DNA of 64,000 nucleotides from Gulosibacter hominis (GCF_904842695.1 NZ_CAJGWQ010000001.1:310001-374000); one strand, 5' to 3'; numbered from the stretch's first letter, positions 37,288 through 49,225 are shown. Program-made: numbers and translations. The notes: generated from the letters alone by a model not told the origin.

Positions 37288-38486
37288 GTCAGCGGGTCGT
37301 TGGCGATCAGATCGTGCAGGTCAGCATCGCGCACTCCGCCGGCGCATCCGGTGCTGCCGATCCAACCCGGCAGCACCGCCCGCGCACACAGGTCATCAAT
37401 TTCGATGGCGAGCGGGTGCGTCTGATCGCTGCGCAGCACCTGCTGTGCGTAATAGTCGGCGGCGGTGAGGTTTCCGCTTGCCCAGTGTGTCCAGGCGAGC
37501 ACTGACAGCACATCAGCGCGTCGGTCATTTTCGAGATGCGCGGCCAGCTGTCGCAAAAGTCGCGTTGCCCGTTCACAGCGGTCGAGATCAACCGCTTCAA
37601 TAGCCACCCGGTCGATGGCTGCCTGCAAAAAGTCGCTGGCGGCTGACCACTCCGAGGCTTCGTCGGTGTGTGGCGCATCCTCTTCGCGGCCGCACTGGAA
37701 CCCCTGTGTCCACCACCCCTCGAGCGCTGCGTCTCCGGGCTGGCCCCGCTGTGCCCTCGAGTGCAGCAGGTAGACCGCGAGCAGCTCGTTCACCGCCTCT
37801 GCGCCGTATCCGATGTGGTGCAAGAGCAGACCGGTGAGCGCGACCGAGCGCAGCCCGCTGACGACCACCGCCAATCGCAGCACATATTCGTCGAGTTCTT
37901 CAACCGCCGCGGCCAGCTCGAGTTCATCCCAGGTTTCGAGCAGCTCAAACGGATGCAGGCGCGGCATCACCTCGTCAACCATGTGCAGCAGTTGAGCAAG
38001 TTCGTCACGTGCTTCGACAGCCGCGGGTTGAATTTGCAGTCGCGCTGTTGGCGATTGTGCCAGCAAATCGTGGTCGTGTTGCAGGCTTTCGATCGTGCCG
38101 CTTCGCGAGCCACCATATTCACACCAGCCATCGGATGCGTGCACCAATACGGTTGCCACTTCGATAGCCGTCACATCACAGACCGCGATCAGCGCCGCAA
38201 TCAGCTTTTCGTAGGGTGTTTCATCGAGCCCGAGCGGGCGGTGCGTATAAATCGCGATTGCGACCTGGGTAATGTCGTGGAAGCGGGTGAGATTTGCGGC
38301 GACCGCGGCCGCATACATTTCAAATTCGTGTTCGAATGCGGGCAGGTCGATACGCATCACGGCACCACCGTATTTTTCGCTAAACGGCAGTACGACGAGC
38401 GATTCGACGGGCATGAACCCGCACAGTTCGGGGATTGTGGTCAGGACTTCAACGGGGTTGCGGAGGGTTCGCGTGTTGCTGTTCAT
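37284..38486 (-). CDS. DUF4192-family protein
   Basis: 400 residues, soluble and acidic. The start VEVLTTIPELCGFMPVESLVVLPFSE and the RLDL-type strand that follows are the DUF4192 signature; the second half is helical and may mediate partner binding. DUF4192 proteins are widespread in actinobacteria and have no known function. The ATG at 38484-38486 lacks a Shine-Dalgarno; TAGCTT ends seven bases before it, which argues for this start over one eight codons upstream. The stop overlaps the EccC-like gene, so both proteins are made together. Confidence 0.88.
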   Translation of the reverse strand: MNSNTRTLRNPVEVLTTIPELCGFMPVESLVVLPFSEKYGGAVMRIDLPAFEHEFEMYAAAVAANLTRFHDITQVAIAIYTHRPLGLDETPYEKLIAALIAVCDVTAIEVATVLVHASDGWCEYGGSRSGTIESLQHDHDLLAQSPTARLQIQPAAVEARDELAQLLHMVDEVMPRLHPFELLETWDELELAAAVEELDEYVLRLAVVVSGLRSVALTGLLLHHIGYGAEAVNELLAVYLLHSRAQRGQPGDAALEGWWTQGFQCGREEDAPHTDEASEWSAASDFLQAAIDRVAIEAVDLDRCERATRLLRQLAAHLENDRRADVLSVLAWTHWASGNLTAADYYAQQVLRSDQTHPLAIEIDDLCARAVLPGWIGSTGCAGGVRDADLHDLIANDPLT

Positions 38487-38493
38487 GGCAGCA

Positions 38494-38499
38494 AAGCTA
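38494..38499 (-). promoter_or_regulatory. Predicted -10 box of the DUF4192-EccC-like operon
   Basis: TAGCTT on the minus strand ends seven bases before the DUF4192 ATG, consistent with a leaderless mRNA. Confidence 0.45.
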
Positions 38500-38574
38500 G
38501 GTGCCCGCACAGATGCGTGCCCGCGAAAAAGAGGTCTCTGGGGATAGTTGCGTGCGCAGCCACCTGTGGAAACT

Positions 38575-38610
38575 CAGTAGCGGGACCGGCCGAAACCGAT
38601 CCCGCTACTG
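38575..38610 (-). terminator. Terminator of the DUF5684 gene
   Basis: Inverted repeat cagtagcggga/tcccgctactg with an inner complementary stretch, just after the stop codon. Only TTT follows on the minus strand, so its strength is uncertain. Confidence 0.7.
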
Positions 38611-38628
38611 CGCATCAATCACTGCGAG

Positions 38629-39342
38629 CTAGTTGCTCGGCTGGTCGCCCTGCTGCGCACCGGGCTGCTGTCCCGGAGCTTGCGGCGATTGACCGTAGGG
38701 GGTTGAGGATGCCTGCTGGCCCGGCGCCTGGGTAGGCTGACCGCCATACTGCGGTTGGCCGGGCTGCTGCCCGTATGCCTGAGCCCCATAGGACTGGCTG
38801 CCGTAAGGCTGCTGGGGCTGAGCGCCCGGTTGCTGGCCGTAACCGCCAGCTTGGCCGTAACCGGGTTGGCCGGCATATGCATAAGCGCCGGCCTGCATCC
38901 CGCGGTTCGCCGCAGCCGCGCTGGGGCCGCTCATGAGGCCACCGGGCAGGCCGCGCCACTGGCTGCTGTCGAACGCAATGATGGCGTACCAGACAATTGG
39001 CAAGAAGATGAACAGCACGATCCAGGCGCCATCTTTTCCGAATCCCTCACCGATGCGGTAGGCCGCCATGACGATGAACACAACCGCGACGATGTTTGCA
39101 AACGGTACAAAGGTCAGCAGTGACAGCCAGCCCGGATATGCACCCGCTTCAAGGAATACCCACATGTTGTAGATGGGCACCCAGGCTTTCCAGCCCTCGA
39201 TCCCCATTTTCGCGTAGATTTTCATCAGCAGCAGCGATGAAATCACATAGACGATAACGCCGAAAATGAGGATGAACGCGAACATCGAGGCGATGAGCGC
39301 GAAAAACCCACCTCCATACATGGCATCCAGATCAGTTCTCAT
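38629..39342 (-). CDS. DUF5684-type membrane protein with Gly/Gln/Pro/Tyr-rich tail
   Basis: 237 residues. The first ~130 form three or four membrane segments (about 12-40, 70-92, 106-124) with the motif KMGIEGWKAWVPIYNMWVFLEAGAYPGWL, typical of DUF5684-like proteins. The last ~100 residues are low-complexity, built of YGQQPG-like units rich in Gly, Gln, Pro, Tyr and Ala, and lie outside the membrane domain. AAGGAG precedes the ATG, with a candidate promoter at 39446-39475. It is flanked by a terminator and so is probably monocistronic. Function unknown. Confidence 0.82.
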   Translation of the reverse strand: MRTDLDAMYGGGFFALIASMFAFILIFGVIVYVISSLLLMKIYAKMGIEGWKAWVPIYNMWVFLEAGAYPGWLSLLTFVPFANIVAVVFIVMAAYRIGEGFGKDGAWIVLFIFLPIVWYAIIAFDSSQWRGLPGGLMSGPSAAAANRGMQAGAYAYAGQPGYGQAGGYGQQPGAQPQQPYGSQSYGAQAYGQQPGQPQYGGQPTQAPGQQASSTPYGQSPQAPGQQPGAQQGDQPSN

Positions 39343-39445
39343 TACGATTCTCCTTGCTCAGTCGAAGCAGTCGTTCAAAAGCTTAGAGATCGAGACTCCA
39401 TCCCGGGTTAACTCGGAAGATTTTTTGCGAATATCCATCGCTCGG

Positions 39446-39475
39446 ACTATGTCGATGCTTCCGGTCATCGACCAA
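39446..39475 (-). promoter_or_regulatory. Possible promoter of the DUF5684 gene
   Basis: Minus strand: TTGGTC (39470-39475), 18-bp spacer, CATAGT (39446-39451), about 105 bases before the ATG. Confidence 0.35.
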
Positions 39476-39499
39476 CCAGCCGACACACGAGGGCCGCGC

Positions 39500-40267
39500 T
39501 CAGTTCGGACGCACCACCACACGCACTTGCTGTTGGCCGATGTGTTCCACAACAAACTCGGGCTCGAGCGCTTCACGCAGCTCTTCGAGACTGGTGATGC
39601 GGTCATGGCGCTCAGCGAGTTTACGCACGAGCAAACCCTTCGCGCGCTTATTGAAGTGGTTGAGCGACCGGAACTCGCCGTTCGGCAGCGCCTCAACAAC
39701 ATCGGCCCAGACGGCATCGTCTCGGTCTGTGGGTAGCGGGCCGAGCGTCACGTACCCTTTTGACCGCAGATCGAGAATCGGGCCCTGATGTTCGGACAGA
39801 TAGGCCGTTACGGCTTCGGACCAGCGTTCTCGCAGGGATGCGCCGGGCAGTTTGGAGTTATACGACAGCCGGTATGCCGCAATTGCTGATCCGGCGGAGA
39901 CGGGCCCGTATAGCGCCGATTGAATCAGCACGTGACTGTCGAGCCACTGCCTGGCAGCGTCATCCAGCGAACCGGCATCAAGCGCGTCATAGAGCACTCC
40001 CGTGTACCGCTGCGCGGCCGGTTTCACTTCAGCGTTGAGAAGTTGGCGGTTTCTCGCGAGCTCTTTTTCGGCTTGACGAGCAGAAATTTTCAACGCTTTT
40101 GCGGCAAGCTCGGCATCACCCGAGCTCAATTCGATGAGATCGTCGCGCACCTTCTCACCGATGGCGCGCAGCTGAGGGTCGTCGGGCTGAATGTTTGTGG
40201 AAACGCGGCTACCGCCGTCCGATTTTGTTTCGGACGGCGGTAGCAGCAGGAGCAGTTGCGAGGTCAC
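39500..40267 (-). CDS. yaaA: YaaA-family peroxide stress protein
   Basis: 255 residues of the YaaA/DUF328 family: LLLLPPSETKSDGG at the N terminus, RYTGVLYDALDAGSLD, SALYGPVSAGSAIAAYRLSYNSKLP in the middle, and FRSLNHFNKRAKGLLVRKLAE near the end. In E. coli YaaA limits free iron and DNA damage under peroxide stress and binds DNA. The start is a GTG that overlaps the atpC stop by four bases (GTGA), making it the last cistron of the ATP synthase operon. Confidence 0.92.
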   Translation of the reverse strand: MTSQLLLLLPPSETKSDGGSRVSTNIQPDDPQLRAIGEKVRDDLIELSSGDAELAAKALKISARQAEKELARNRQLLNAEVKPAAQRYTGVLYDALDAGSLDDAARQWLDSHVLIQSALYGPVSAGSAIAAYRLSYNSKLPGASLRERWSEAVTAYLSEHQGPILDLRSKGYVTLGPLPTDRDDAVWADVVEALPNGEFRSLNHFNKRAKGLLVRKLAERHDRITSLEELREALEPEFVVEHIGQQQVRVVVRPN

Positions 40268-40539
40268 TCTGAAACGAGCGCCTCACCGGCGATGACCGTG
40301 ACCTGGTCGCCAGCAACCGACAGGAACCCGTCGTCTGCCTGCGCCGTAATCTCGGTGCCGTCAACTGCTTTCACCCGCACCTCACCCTTCGCGAGGGCGG
40401 CGAGCACGGGGCTGTGACCGGGAAGAATACCGATCGACCCCTCGGTGGTGAAGGCCGAAACCATGGTGGCTTCGCCTTCCCACACCTGCTCGGTGGCGTT
40501 GGTGACGTTGACGTGCAGCGTGTTCGGTGCGGTCGCCAT
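40264..40539 (-). CDS. atpC: ATP synthase epsilon subunit
   Basis: 91 residues, the short form that has the N-terminal beta-sandwich (LHVNVTNATEQVWEGEATMVSAFTTEGSIGILPGHSPVLAAL) but lacks the C-terminal helical domain, as in many actinobacteria. It is part of the F1 central stalk. Three bases separate it from atpD, and it overlaps yaaA. Confidence 0.97.
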   Translation of the reverse strand: MATAPNTLHVNVTNATEQVWEGEATMVSAFTTEGSIGILPGHSPVLAALAKGEVRVKAVDGTEITAQADDGFLSVAGDQVTVIAGEALVSE

Positions 40540-40542
40540 AAA

Positions 40543-42938
<2,396 letters not shown>

Positions 42939-42972
42939 GGTTCTCCTGGTCTCTCAGTAACCCGGGTGGCGC

Positions 42973-44616
42973 CTAGCGGCGCTTCCCGGTAACGATCTGC
43001 TCCTGATTGACGTCTTCCTCGTCGGTTGCGTCAAATTCTTCGGTTCCGACCGAGAACAGCGGCTTACCGTCCGACTTCTGGAAGGTCTTCGAGAACTCGT
43101 CGATGGCTGATTCCATCGCCGACTTGGTTTCGTCCTCGAGCTTGCCGCTGTTGCGCAGGTCGTCGAGCACCGAGGTGTTGCGCTTGAGGTAGTCGAGCAT
43201 CTCGGCTTCAAAACGCAGCACGTCCTCTACCGGCACTTCATCGAGCTTGCCGTTGGTACCGGCCCAGATCGAAACGACCTGTTCTTCGATGGGGTACGGC
43301 GAGTACTGCGGCTGGCGCAGCAGCTCGGTGAGGCGGGCACCGCGCTCAAGCTGACGTTTGGTTGCAGCGTCGAGGTCGGATGCGAACATCGAGAAGGCCG
43401 CGAGGTCGCGGTACTGGGCCAGCTCGAGCTTGAGCGTACCCGAGACCTTCTTGATGTGCTTGCGCTGTGCGGCACCACCAACACGCGACACCGAAATACC
43501 CACGTCAACAGCCGGGCGCTGGTTGGCAAGGAAGAGGTCAGACTGCAGGAAGATCTGACCGTCGGTGATCGAAATCACGTTGGTGGGGATGTATGCCGAA
43601 ACGTCGTTTGCCTTGGTCTCGATGATCGGCAGACCGGTCATCGAACCCGCGCCGCGCTCATCCGAGAGCTTCGCGCAACGCTCGAGCAGACGCGAGTGGA
43701 GGTAGAACACGTCACCGGGGTAGGCTTCACGGCCCGGCGGACGACGCAGCAGCAGCGAAACTGCACGGTAGGCTTCAGCCTGCTTCGACAGGTCGTCAAA
43801 CACGATGAGCACGTGCTTGCCGTTGTACATCCAGTGCTGACCGATTGCCGAACCGGTGTAGGCCGAAAGGTACTTGAAGCCGGCGGGGTCGGATGCGGGC
43901 GAAGCCACGATGGTGGTGTACTCGAGGGCGCCTGCCTCTTCGAGCGCACCGCGCACGGCGGCGATGGTCGAGCCCTTCTGACCGATGGCGACGTAGATGC
44001 AGCGAACCTGCTTGGTCGGGTCGCCCGACTCCCAGTTCGCCTTCTGGTTGATGATCGCGTCGATGGCGATAGCGGTCTTACCGGTCTGGCGGTCACCGAT
44101 GATCAGCTGACGCTGACCGCGCCCAACGGGGATCATCGCGTCGATGGCCTTGATACCGGTCTCGAGCGGCTCGTGCACCGACTTGCGGTCCATAACGCCG
44201 GGGGCCTGGAGCTCGAGGGCACGGCGGCCTTCGATACCGGTGATTTCACCGAGGCCGTCGATCGGCTGGCCCAGCGGGTCGACCACGCGGCCGAGGTACC
44301 CCTCGCCCACCGGCACCGAGAGCACCTCGCCGGTGCGGGTAACTTCCATACCTTCGACGATGCCGCCGAAGGGGCCGAGCACGATGGCGCCGATTACGTC
44401 TTCTTCGAGGTTCTGCGCGAGACCGAGCGTACCGTCGGCGAAGCGAATGAGCTCGTTCGCCATTACCGAGGGCAGGCCCTCGATACGCGCGATACCGTCA
44501 GCAGCGCTGATCACCGTGCCGACTTCGGTCGCCGTCGCACCCTGCGGACGGTACGAGTTCGCGAATTCGCTGAGCGCGACGCGGATCTCGTCCGGATTGA
44601 TCGTAAGTTCTGACAT
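42973..44616 (-). CDS. atpA: ATP synthase alpha subunit
   Basis: Non-catalytic nucleotide-binding F1 subunit, 547 residues: P-loop [45 protein letters not shown], and the family signature in the C-terminal half. The C terminus has an acidic tail ([15 protein letters not shown]) common in actinobacteria. AGGGAAGAA precedes the ATG. Confidence 0.97.
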   Translation of the reverse strand: MSELTINPDEIRVALSEFANSYRPQGATATEVGTVISAADGIARIEGLPSVMANELIRFADGTLGLAQNLEEDVIGAIVLGPFGGIVEGMEVTRTGEVLSVPVGEGYLGRVVDPLGQPIDGLGEITGIEGRRALELQAPGVMDRKSVHEPLETGIKAIDAMIPVGRGQRQLIIGDRQTGKTAIAIDAIINQKANWESGDPTKQVRCIYVAIGQKGSTIAAVRGALEEAGALEYTTIVASPASDPAGFKYLSAYTGSAIGQHWMYNGKHVLIVFDDLSKQAEAYRAVSLLLRRPPGREAYPGDVFYLHSRLLERCAKLSDERGAGSMTGLPIIETKANDVSAYIPTNVISITDGQIFLQSDLFLANQRPAVDVGISVSRVGGAAQRKHIKKVSGTLKLELAQYRDLAAFSMFASDLDAATKRQLERGARLTELLRQPQYSPYPIEEQVVSIWAGTNGKLDEVPVEDVLRFEAEMLDYLKRNTSVLDDLRNSGKLEDETKSAMESAIDEFSKTFQKSDGKPLFSVGTEEFDATDEEDVNQEQIVTGKRR

Positions 44617-44696
44617 TTTCTTCCCTTGTCGTCGGGGCTAAGCCCCTAGGTTCTTCCCATGTTGTGGGGGCCGAGCCCCTCGGTCGTAACCGTTCG

Positions 44697-45485
44697 CTAC
44701 GCGAGCTGAAGGCGGAGGTCGTGGATTCGCGCTGCGGCGGTGTCGTCGATGACCTCGTCACCGAGTTCCACACGCACCCCACCGATTACCGAGGGGTCGA
44801 TGACCTGGTTGATAGCAACCGTGCGACCGAAGCGGGCAGACAGACCAGCTTCAAGGCGCTCAAGCTGCGACGCTCCAAGCGGGCGAGCAGTGGTCACCGT
44901 TGCTACCTGGCGGTTTGCCTGGTCAGCAACAGCGGCAATTGCTCGCTGCACAAAACGACGCGGACGGTGACCGCCGGGGTTACGCACGAGCGAACGCAGG
45001 ATGCGTAGCGAGTCTTCGCCGAGTCGGCTGCCGAACAGTCGCTCAACCAGCTGAACTTTGGCTTCGGAGCTACCCAGGCGTGACCCGATTGTGAGTTCGA
45101 GTTCACCGTTGGAGGTGACCGTGTCGCTGAAGCTGTTCAGTTCGCTGACGAGCTGGGCGTGGTTCGAAGTGGCCTGCGCAACGGCGCGGATCGCGGCCTC
45201 TTGCACCGCTGCGGTGAATTCATCAGCACTTTCCCAGCGCTGCGCAACCGCGGTGTCGAGCACACGCTTGGCGCCTGCCTCAAGACCGGGGAACGCACGC
45301 TGAACGAGCGCCGACTTGTTTGCCGCATCCACGCCTCGAGCTGCGAGGTCGCCGGCCAGCTCACGGATGTTCGCGAGCGAATCGGCCACGTCGAACAGCT
45401 GCCGAGAGGCAGCTACATCACCGGGGCCAAAGCCGTCGACCTCGCGCTTGATGGCGACGAGGGCCTGATTGCTGGTCGTAGCCAT
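44697..45485 (-). CDS. atpH: ATP synthase delta subunit
   Basis: Joins F1 to the peripheral stalk. The 262 residues are longer than the E. coli protein (177) but close to other actinobacterial delta subunits. The OSCP core includes LRSLVRNPGGHRPRRFVQRAI and the C-terminal strand VRVELGDEVIDDTAAARIHDL. The ATG shares one base with the atpF stop (TAATG), so translation is coupled. Confidence 0.95.
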   Translation of the reverse strand: MATTSNQALVAIKREVDGFGPGDVAASRQLFDVADSLANIRELAGDLAARGVDAANKSALVQRAFPGLEAGAKRVLDTAVAQRWESADEFTAAVQEAAIRAVAQATSNHAQLVSELNSFSDTVTSNGELELTIGSRLGSSEAKVQLVERLFGSRLGEDSLRILRSLVRNPGGHRPRRFVQRAIAAVADQANRQVATVTTARPLGASQLERLEAGLSARFGRTVAINQVIDPSVIGGVRVELGDEVIDDTAAARIHDLRLQLA

Positions 45486-46048
45486 TAGTTGGTCGTTCCC
45501 GCCTTCTGGTCGAGGTCGCTGAGGAACCGGTCGACGTAGGCGCTCGAACGCTGGTCGTCGGAGAGGTTCTCGCCAACCACGCCCGAAGCGAGGTCGAGGG
45601 CGAGCGCGCCGACTTCCTGACGCAGCGAGACCACTGCGGCCTGACGTTCGGCCTCAATCTGGTCCTTTGCCGATTTCGTCATGCGGTCGAGCTCAACCTG
45701 GGTCTCCTGCTTCTTCTCGGCCTTAATGGCCTCGCCCTCGGCACGTGCCTTTTCGCGGATTTCAGCCGCTTCGGTACGCGCTTCGGCCAGGAGCTGTTCG
45801 TACTCATCCTTGCGAGCATCGGCTTCGGCCTGCACGGCCGCTGCCTTTTCGATACCGCCTTCGATCTTGGCGGCACGCTCGTCGAGAGCCGAGTTCAGCT
45901 TGGGAAGGACGAACTTCCAGAAGAAAAGCAGGAGCACCACGAGCACGACAAGCGACCAGAAGATGTCGTATGCCGCCGGGATCAGCAGGTCCGGCTGCCA
46001 GCCGAACTTCTCGCCGTTCTCGGCTGCGAGAATGATGTCGTAGTTCAT
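45485..46048 (-). CDS. atpF: ATP synthase b subunit
   Basis: Peripheral-stalk subunit, 187 residues: one membrane helix (YDIFWSLVVLVVLLLFFWKFVLPKLN, about 26-51) then a long charged coiled coil that dimerises. The ATG at 46046-46048 lies eight bases after GGAG; a GTG three codons earlier overlaps that ribosome binding site and is less likely. It lies between atpE and atpH. Confidence 0.95.
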   Translation of the reverse strand: MNYDIILAAENGEKFGWQPDLLIPAAYDIFWSLVVLVVLLLFFWKFVLPKLNSALDERAAKIEGGIEKAAAVQAEADARKDEYEQLLAEARTEAAEIREKARAEGEAIKAEKKQETQVELDRMTKSAKDQIEAERQAAVVSLRQEVGALALDLASGVVGENLSDDQRSSAYVDRFLSDLDQKAGTTN

Positions 46049-46069
46049 GATGCTCACTCCGGAATCGTC

Positions 46070-46351
<282 letters not shown>

Positions 46352-46396
46352 TTACTGGTGATTAGGGGATCAGGGGTTTTTATTCGTTCGCGAACG

Positions 46397-47224
46397 CTAG
46401 TGCGATTTCGCGACCGAAAGCTGGATGTAGCTGGTGGTCAGCAGCGCGAACACATAGGCCTGCAGTACCGAGACCAGCAGCTCCATGAGGGTCATGATGA
46501 ACGAGCCGGCGAGGGTGAACACACCCATCACGCTCCACATGTTCATCAGACCGACAAAGAACGCGGTGGCTGAGAAGGTGATGACCAGCAGCAGGTGACC
46601 AACCATCAGGTTGAGCATGAGTCGCAGGGCGAGCGATACCGGGCGCACCAGGAAGGTGTTCACCAGCTCAATCGGGGTGAGCAGGATGTAGAGCGGCCAG
46701 GGCACACCTGCCGGGAACAGCGCGTTGCGCAGGAAGGTCAGACCGCCAGCCTCGCGGAAGCCTGCGTAGATAAAGACCACATAGGTGGTGAGCGCCAGTA
46801 CGAGCGGCATACCGAACAGACCGTTACCCGAAATATTGAGGAACGGAATCGCGGTGGTCAGGTTCATGAAGAGGATGCCGAAGAACAGCGTGAGGATGTA
46901 CGGCAGGTACTTTTTACCGATGCGTTCGCCGAGCATGTCGTAAACGATCTCGTCGCGAACGTAACCGACAGCTAGCTCAATGATCGATTGGCCGCGCGAG
47001 GGAACCACCTTCGGTTTCCGCAGCGCGAGCCAGAACAGGAGCATGAGCACGACAACGGCAATCAGCCGCACCATAATGACGCGGTTGATTTCGAAGATCG
47101 TGCCGTCAAACAGCAGTGCCGGTGGGAAGAATTCTTCCTGAACGGTCGGTGCACAGTACTCGCCTTCGGGGCAGTTTGCTGATGCAGCGAAGATGCCGGT
47201 CAGATTCAGGGCAGTCGGGAACAG
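46397..47224 (-). CDS. atpB: ATP synthase a subunit, probably starting at CTG
   Basis: Membrane stator of the Fo proton channel, about 275 residues. Visible motifs are EFFPPALLF, the first helix MVRLIAVVVLMLLFWLAL, VPSRGQSIIELAVGYV, the key-Arg helix VSLALRLMLNLMVGHLLL, and LQAYVFALLTTSYIQLSVA. The conserved N-terminal ~50 residues lie before the first in-frame Met (47074). No ATG, GTG or TTG exists in that stretch back to the stop at 47237-47239. The best start is CTG at 47222-47224, six bases after AGGAG. A frameshift or sequencing error is the other explanation. Confidence 0.88.
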   Translation of the reverse strand: MFPTALNLTGIFAASANCPEGEYCAPTVQEEFFPPALLFDGTIFEINRVIMVRLIAVVVLMLLFWLALRKPKVVPSRGQSIIELAVGYVRDEIVYDMLGERIGKKYLPYILTLFFGILFMNLTTAIPFLNISGNGLFGMPLVLALTTYVVFIYAGFREAGGLTFLRNALFPAGVPWPLYILLTPIELVNTFLVRPVSLALRLMLNLMVGHLLLVITFSATAFFVGLMNMWSVMGVFTLAGSFIMTLMELLVSVLQAYVFALLTTSYIQLSVAKSH

Positions 47225-47322
47225 CGCGATCTCCTGTCACTGGGCGCGAACCGATCGGGCTCGCGAAGTCTGGCAAGGCGGTGTCGAATTTTGCGCTTGG
47301 CGCGATTCACACCGACTGTCCA

Positions 47323-47351
47323 ACTCTATCAGGAAATACTCCGGTTCGAAG
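47323..47351 (-). promoter_or_regulatory. Possible promoter before atpB
   Basis: Minus strand: CTTCGA (47346-47351), 17-bp spacer, TAGAGT (47323-47328), in the 181-bp gap between atpI and atpB. It would allow the ATP synthase genes to be transcribed apart from wecA-atpI. The -35 is weak. Confidence 0.3.
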
Positions 47352-47405
47352 TGCAGTGGTGTGTCCGTGTTGGTGAACGATTGGCGAAACATTTGCCGGT
47401 TTTAA

Positions 47406-47840
47406 CTACTCACCGGGCAGTTTGATATCGCTCATTGCACCGAGACGGCTGCTTGCAACCACGAGCAGGTCAATAGTCAGGTGGCCGATGATGGCGACAA
47501 CCATGCACGACCACAGCATCCAGTCGTGGGTGAAATCGAGCTGCTTGACGATTGCGAGCACGCCGAGGAACACCAGCAGCTTCAAAATCCAGGCGCCGAG
47601 GATGATGCCCATAAACATCACCGCATCAAACCGAGCCGCGAGGATCACCGAGACCACCGTCACACCGGTGAACAGCATCGCCAGGAGCGCGGCGACGACT
47701 GCCGACCACACCCCGGCCCATCCGGCGACAAACCAACCGACAATGCCGCCCACCACCGCGATTGCCGCGGTGAGCACCAGCGACCAGCGCAGCACGCGCT
47801 TCATCACCGGCACGCTGGCGGGTTGATTCGTTGAGGTCAT
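47406..47840 (-). CDS. atpI: AtpI-like membrane protein
   Basis: 144 residues with four membrane helices (about 18-40, 44-66, 74-96, 108-128). Its place between wecA and atpB fits the actinobacterial atpI locus; AtpI is thought to help c-ring assembly or Mg2+ supply. Sequence conservation in this family is low, so the assignment rests mainly on position. The ATG overlaps the wecA stop (ATGA). Confidence 0.75.
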   Translation of the reverse strand: MTSTNQPASVPVMKRVLRWSLVLTAAIAVVGGIVGWFVAGWAGVWSAVVAALLAMLFTGVTVVSVILAARFDAVMFMGIILGAWILKLLVFLGVLAIVKQLDFTHDWMLWSCMVVAIIGHLTIDLLVVASSRLGAMSDIKLPGE

Positions 47841-49213
47841 GAGTCATTCTCCTTGGTTTCTGCGGCAGTGACAATTTCGGTGACAGCTGAGCCGTCGGAT
47901 TCGACATCACCGGGTTCAGGTTCGGCGACCGGTTTGTTTGTCGGTGCCGAAACATCCGATTTAGATTCTTCGTCGAGCAGCTTTCGAATTCGATTTCGCA
48001 GCGCAAGCGGCGCGGCTTGCGCGCGGCGAACACGGTCTGATTCCGACTCACCCAGCGCATCCAGTGGATCAAATTCGTCATCATCATCGCCATACGGTGA
48101 TAGCTGGGCCATTTTTTCGAGCCGTTTGCGACGGCTGGCAATTGGCGAGACTGTCACCGCGACGCACAGCGTCAACCCCACGACGAGGAACGTTCCCCAG
48201 GCCCAAACACTTGGTGCGACGAACGCGATCAGCGCGGTCACTGCGATCACACTTGCCCAGGCATAAAACACCAGCACCGCCCGGCGCTGGGTGTGCCCCA
48301 TGTCGAGCAGTCGGTGGTGCAGGTGTTTGCGATCGGCGCTGAACGGTGATTTACCAGCGGCGAGTCGACGGATGACCGCCATCGTGAAATCGACAATGGG
48401 CACAATCAGCACAGCGAAGGGGAAGATCAGCGGCATGAAGGCCGGGAAAAGCTCGTTACGGTTGATCGCCACGGGGTCGACCTCGCCGGTGACCGCAATA
48501 GTTGAGGACGCCATCAGCAGACCCACCAGAAGTGCTCCGCCATCCCCCATAAACATTTTGGAGGGGTTCCAGTTCCACGGCAAAAATCCCAAACACGCAC
48601 CCACCAAAATTGCCGAGAGCAGCGCCCCCAAACCGAAGCGGCTGGTTTGCAGCTCTTCAGTGAGCAGATAGGCATAGATCAAAAACACACCGTTCGCGAT
48701 GATCGTAACCCCGGCTACTAGCCCGTCGAGCCCGTCAATGAAGTTCACCGCGTTCATCACCAGCACGACCGCCAGCACCGACACCAGCACCGACAGCCAC
48801 TGCGAGGGCACGAGCACTCCCCCGACCGGCAGGGTGGTGATCGCCACACCCGAGAAGGCCAGCACCACACCACCGATCATCTGCACGCCGAGTTTCAGCA
48901 TCCAGTCGAGATCAACAAAGTCGTCGATCACGCCCATCACCACGATGATGGTGGCGGCACCGATGATGCCCCACATCCGATCGGGTGCAGCGTAGACAAT
49001 GTCGAACCAGCTGATTTGCGAGGCAATCGCGAGTGATACCAGAACGGCAATGAACATGCCGATACCACCCAGCCGGGGTTTTGGTTTGCTATGCACATCG
49101 CGTGACCGCACCGGTGGATACCAGCGGTGCCGCATCGCGAGTCGATATACCCCGCCACAGGCGAGAAACGACACCGCGGCGGTAATGACGATGATCAGTG
49201 CATAAAAACGCAC
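47837..49213 (-). CDS. wecA: Undecaprenyl/decaprenyl-phosphate GlcNAc-1-phosphate transferase
   Basis: Polytopic transferase of the MraY/WecA family that starts wall polysaccharide (in mycobacteria arabinogalactan) synthesis. The 458 residues show VIDDFVDLDW (catalytic Asp pair), NAVNFIDGLDGLVAG, FMGDGGALLVG and the cytoplasmic KHLHHRLLDMGH, with about ten membrane segments. An ~85-residue hydrophilic C-terminal tail, rich in Asp, Glu and Ser, extends beyond the family core. The GTG start lies 13 bases after the tsaC stop. A wecA-atpI-atpB order is widespread in actinobacteria. Confidence 0.92.
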   Translation of the reverse strand: MRFYALIIVITAAVSFLACGGVYRLAMRHRWYPPVRSRDVHSKPKPRLGGIGMFIAVLVSLAIASQISWFDIVYAAPDRMWGIIGAATIIVVMGVIDDFVDLDWMLKLGVQMIGGVVLAFSGVAITTLPVGGVLVPSQWLSVLVSVLAVVLVMNAVNFIDGLDGLVAGVTIIANGVFLIYAYLLTEELQTSRFGLGALLSAILVGACLGFLPWNWNPSKMFMGDGGALLVGLLMASSTIAVTGEVDPVAINRNELFPAFMPLIFPFAVLIVPIVDFTMAVIRRLAAGKSPFSADRKHLHHRLLDMGHTQRRAVLVFYAWASVIAVTALIAFVAPSVWAWGTFLVVGLTLCVAVTVSPIASRRKRLEKMAQLSPYGDDDDEFDPLDALGESESDRVRRAQAAPLALRNRIRKLLDEESKSDVSAPTNKPVAEPEPGDVESDGSAVTEIVTAAETKENDS

Positions 49214-49225
49214 GCTGGCTGGGCC

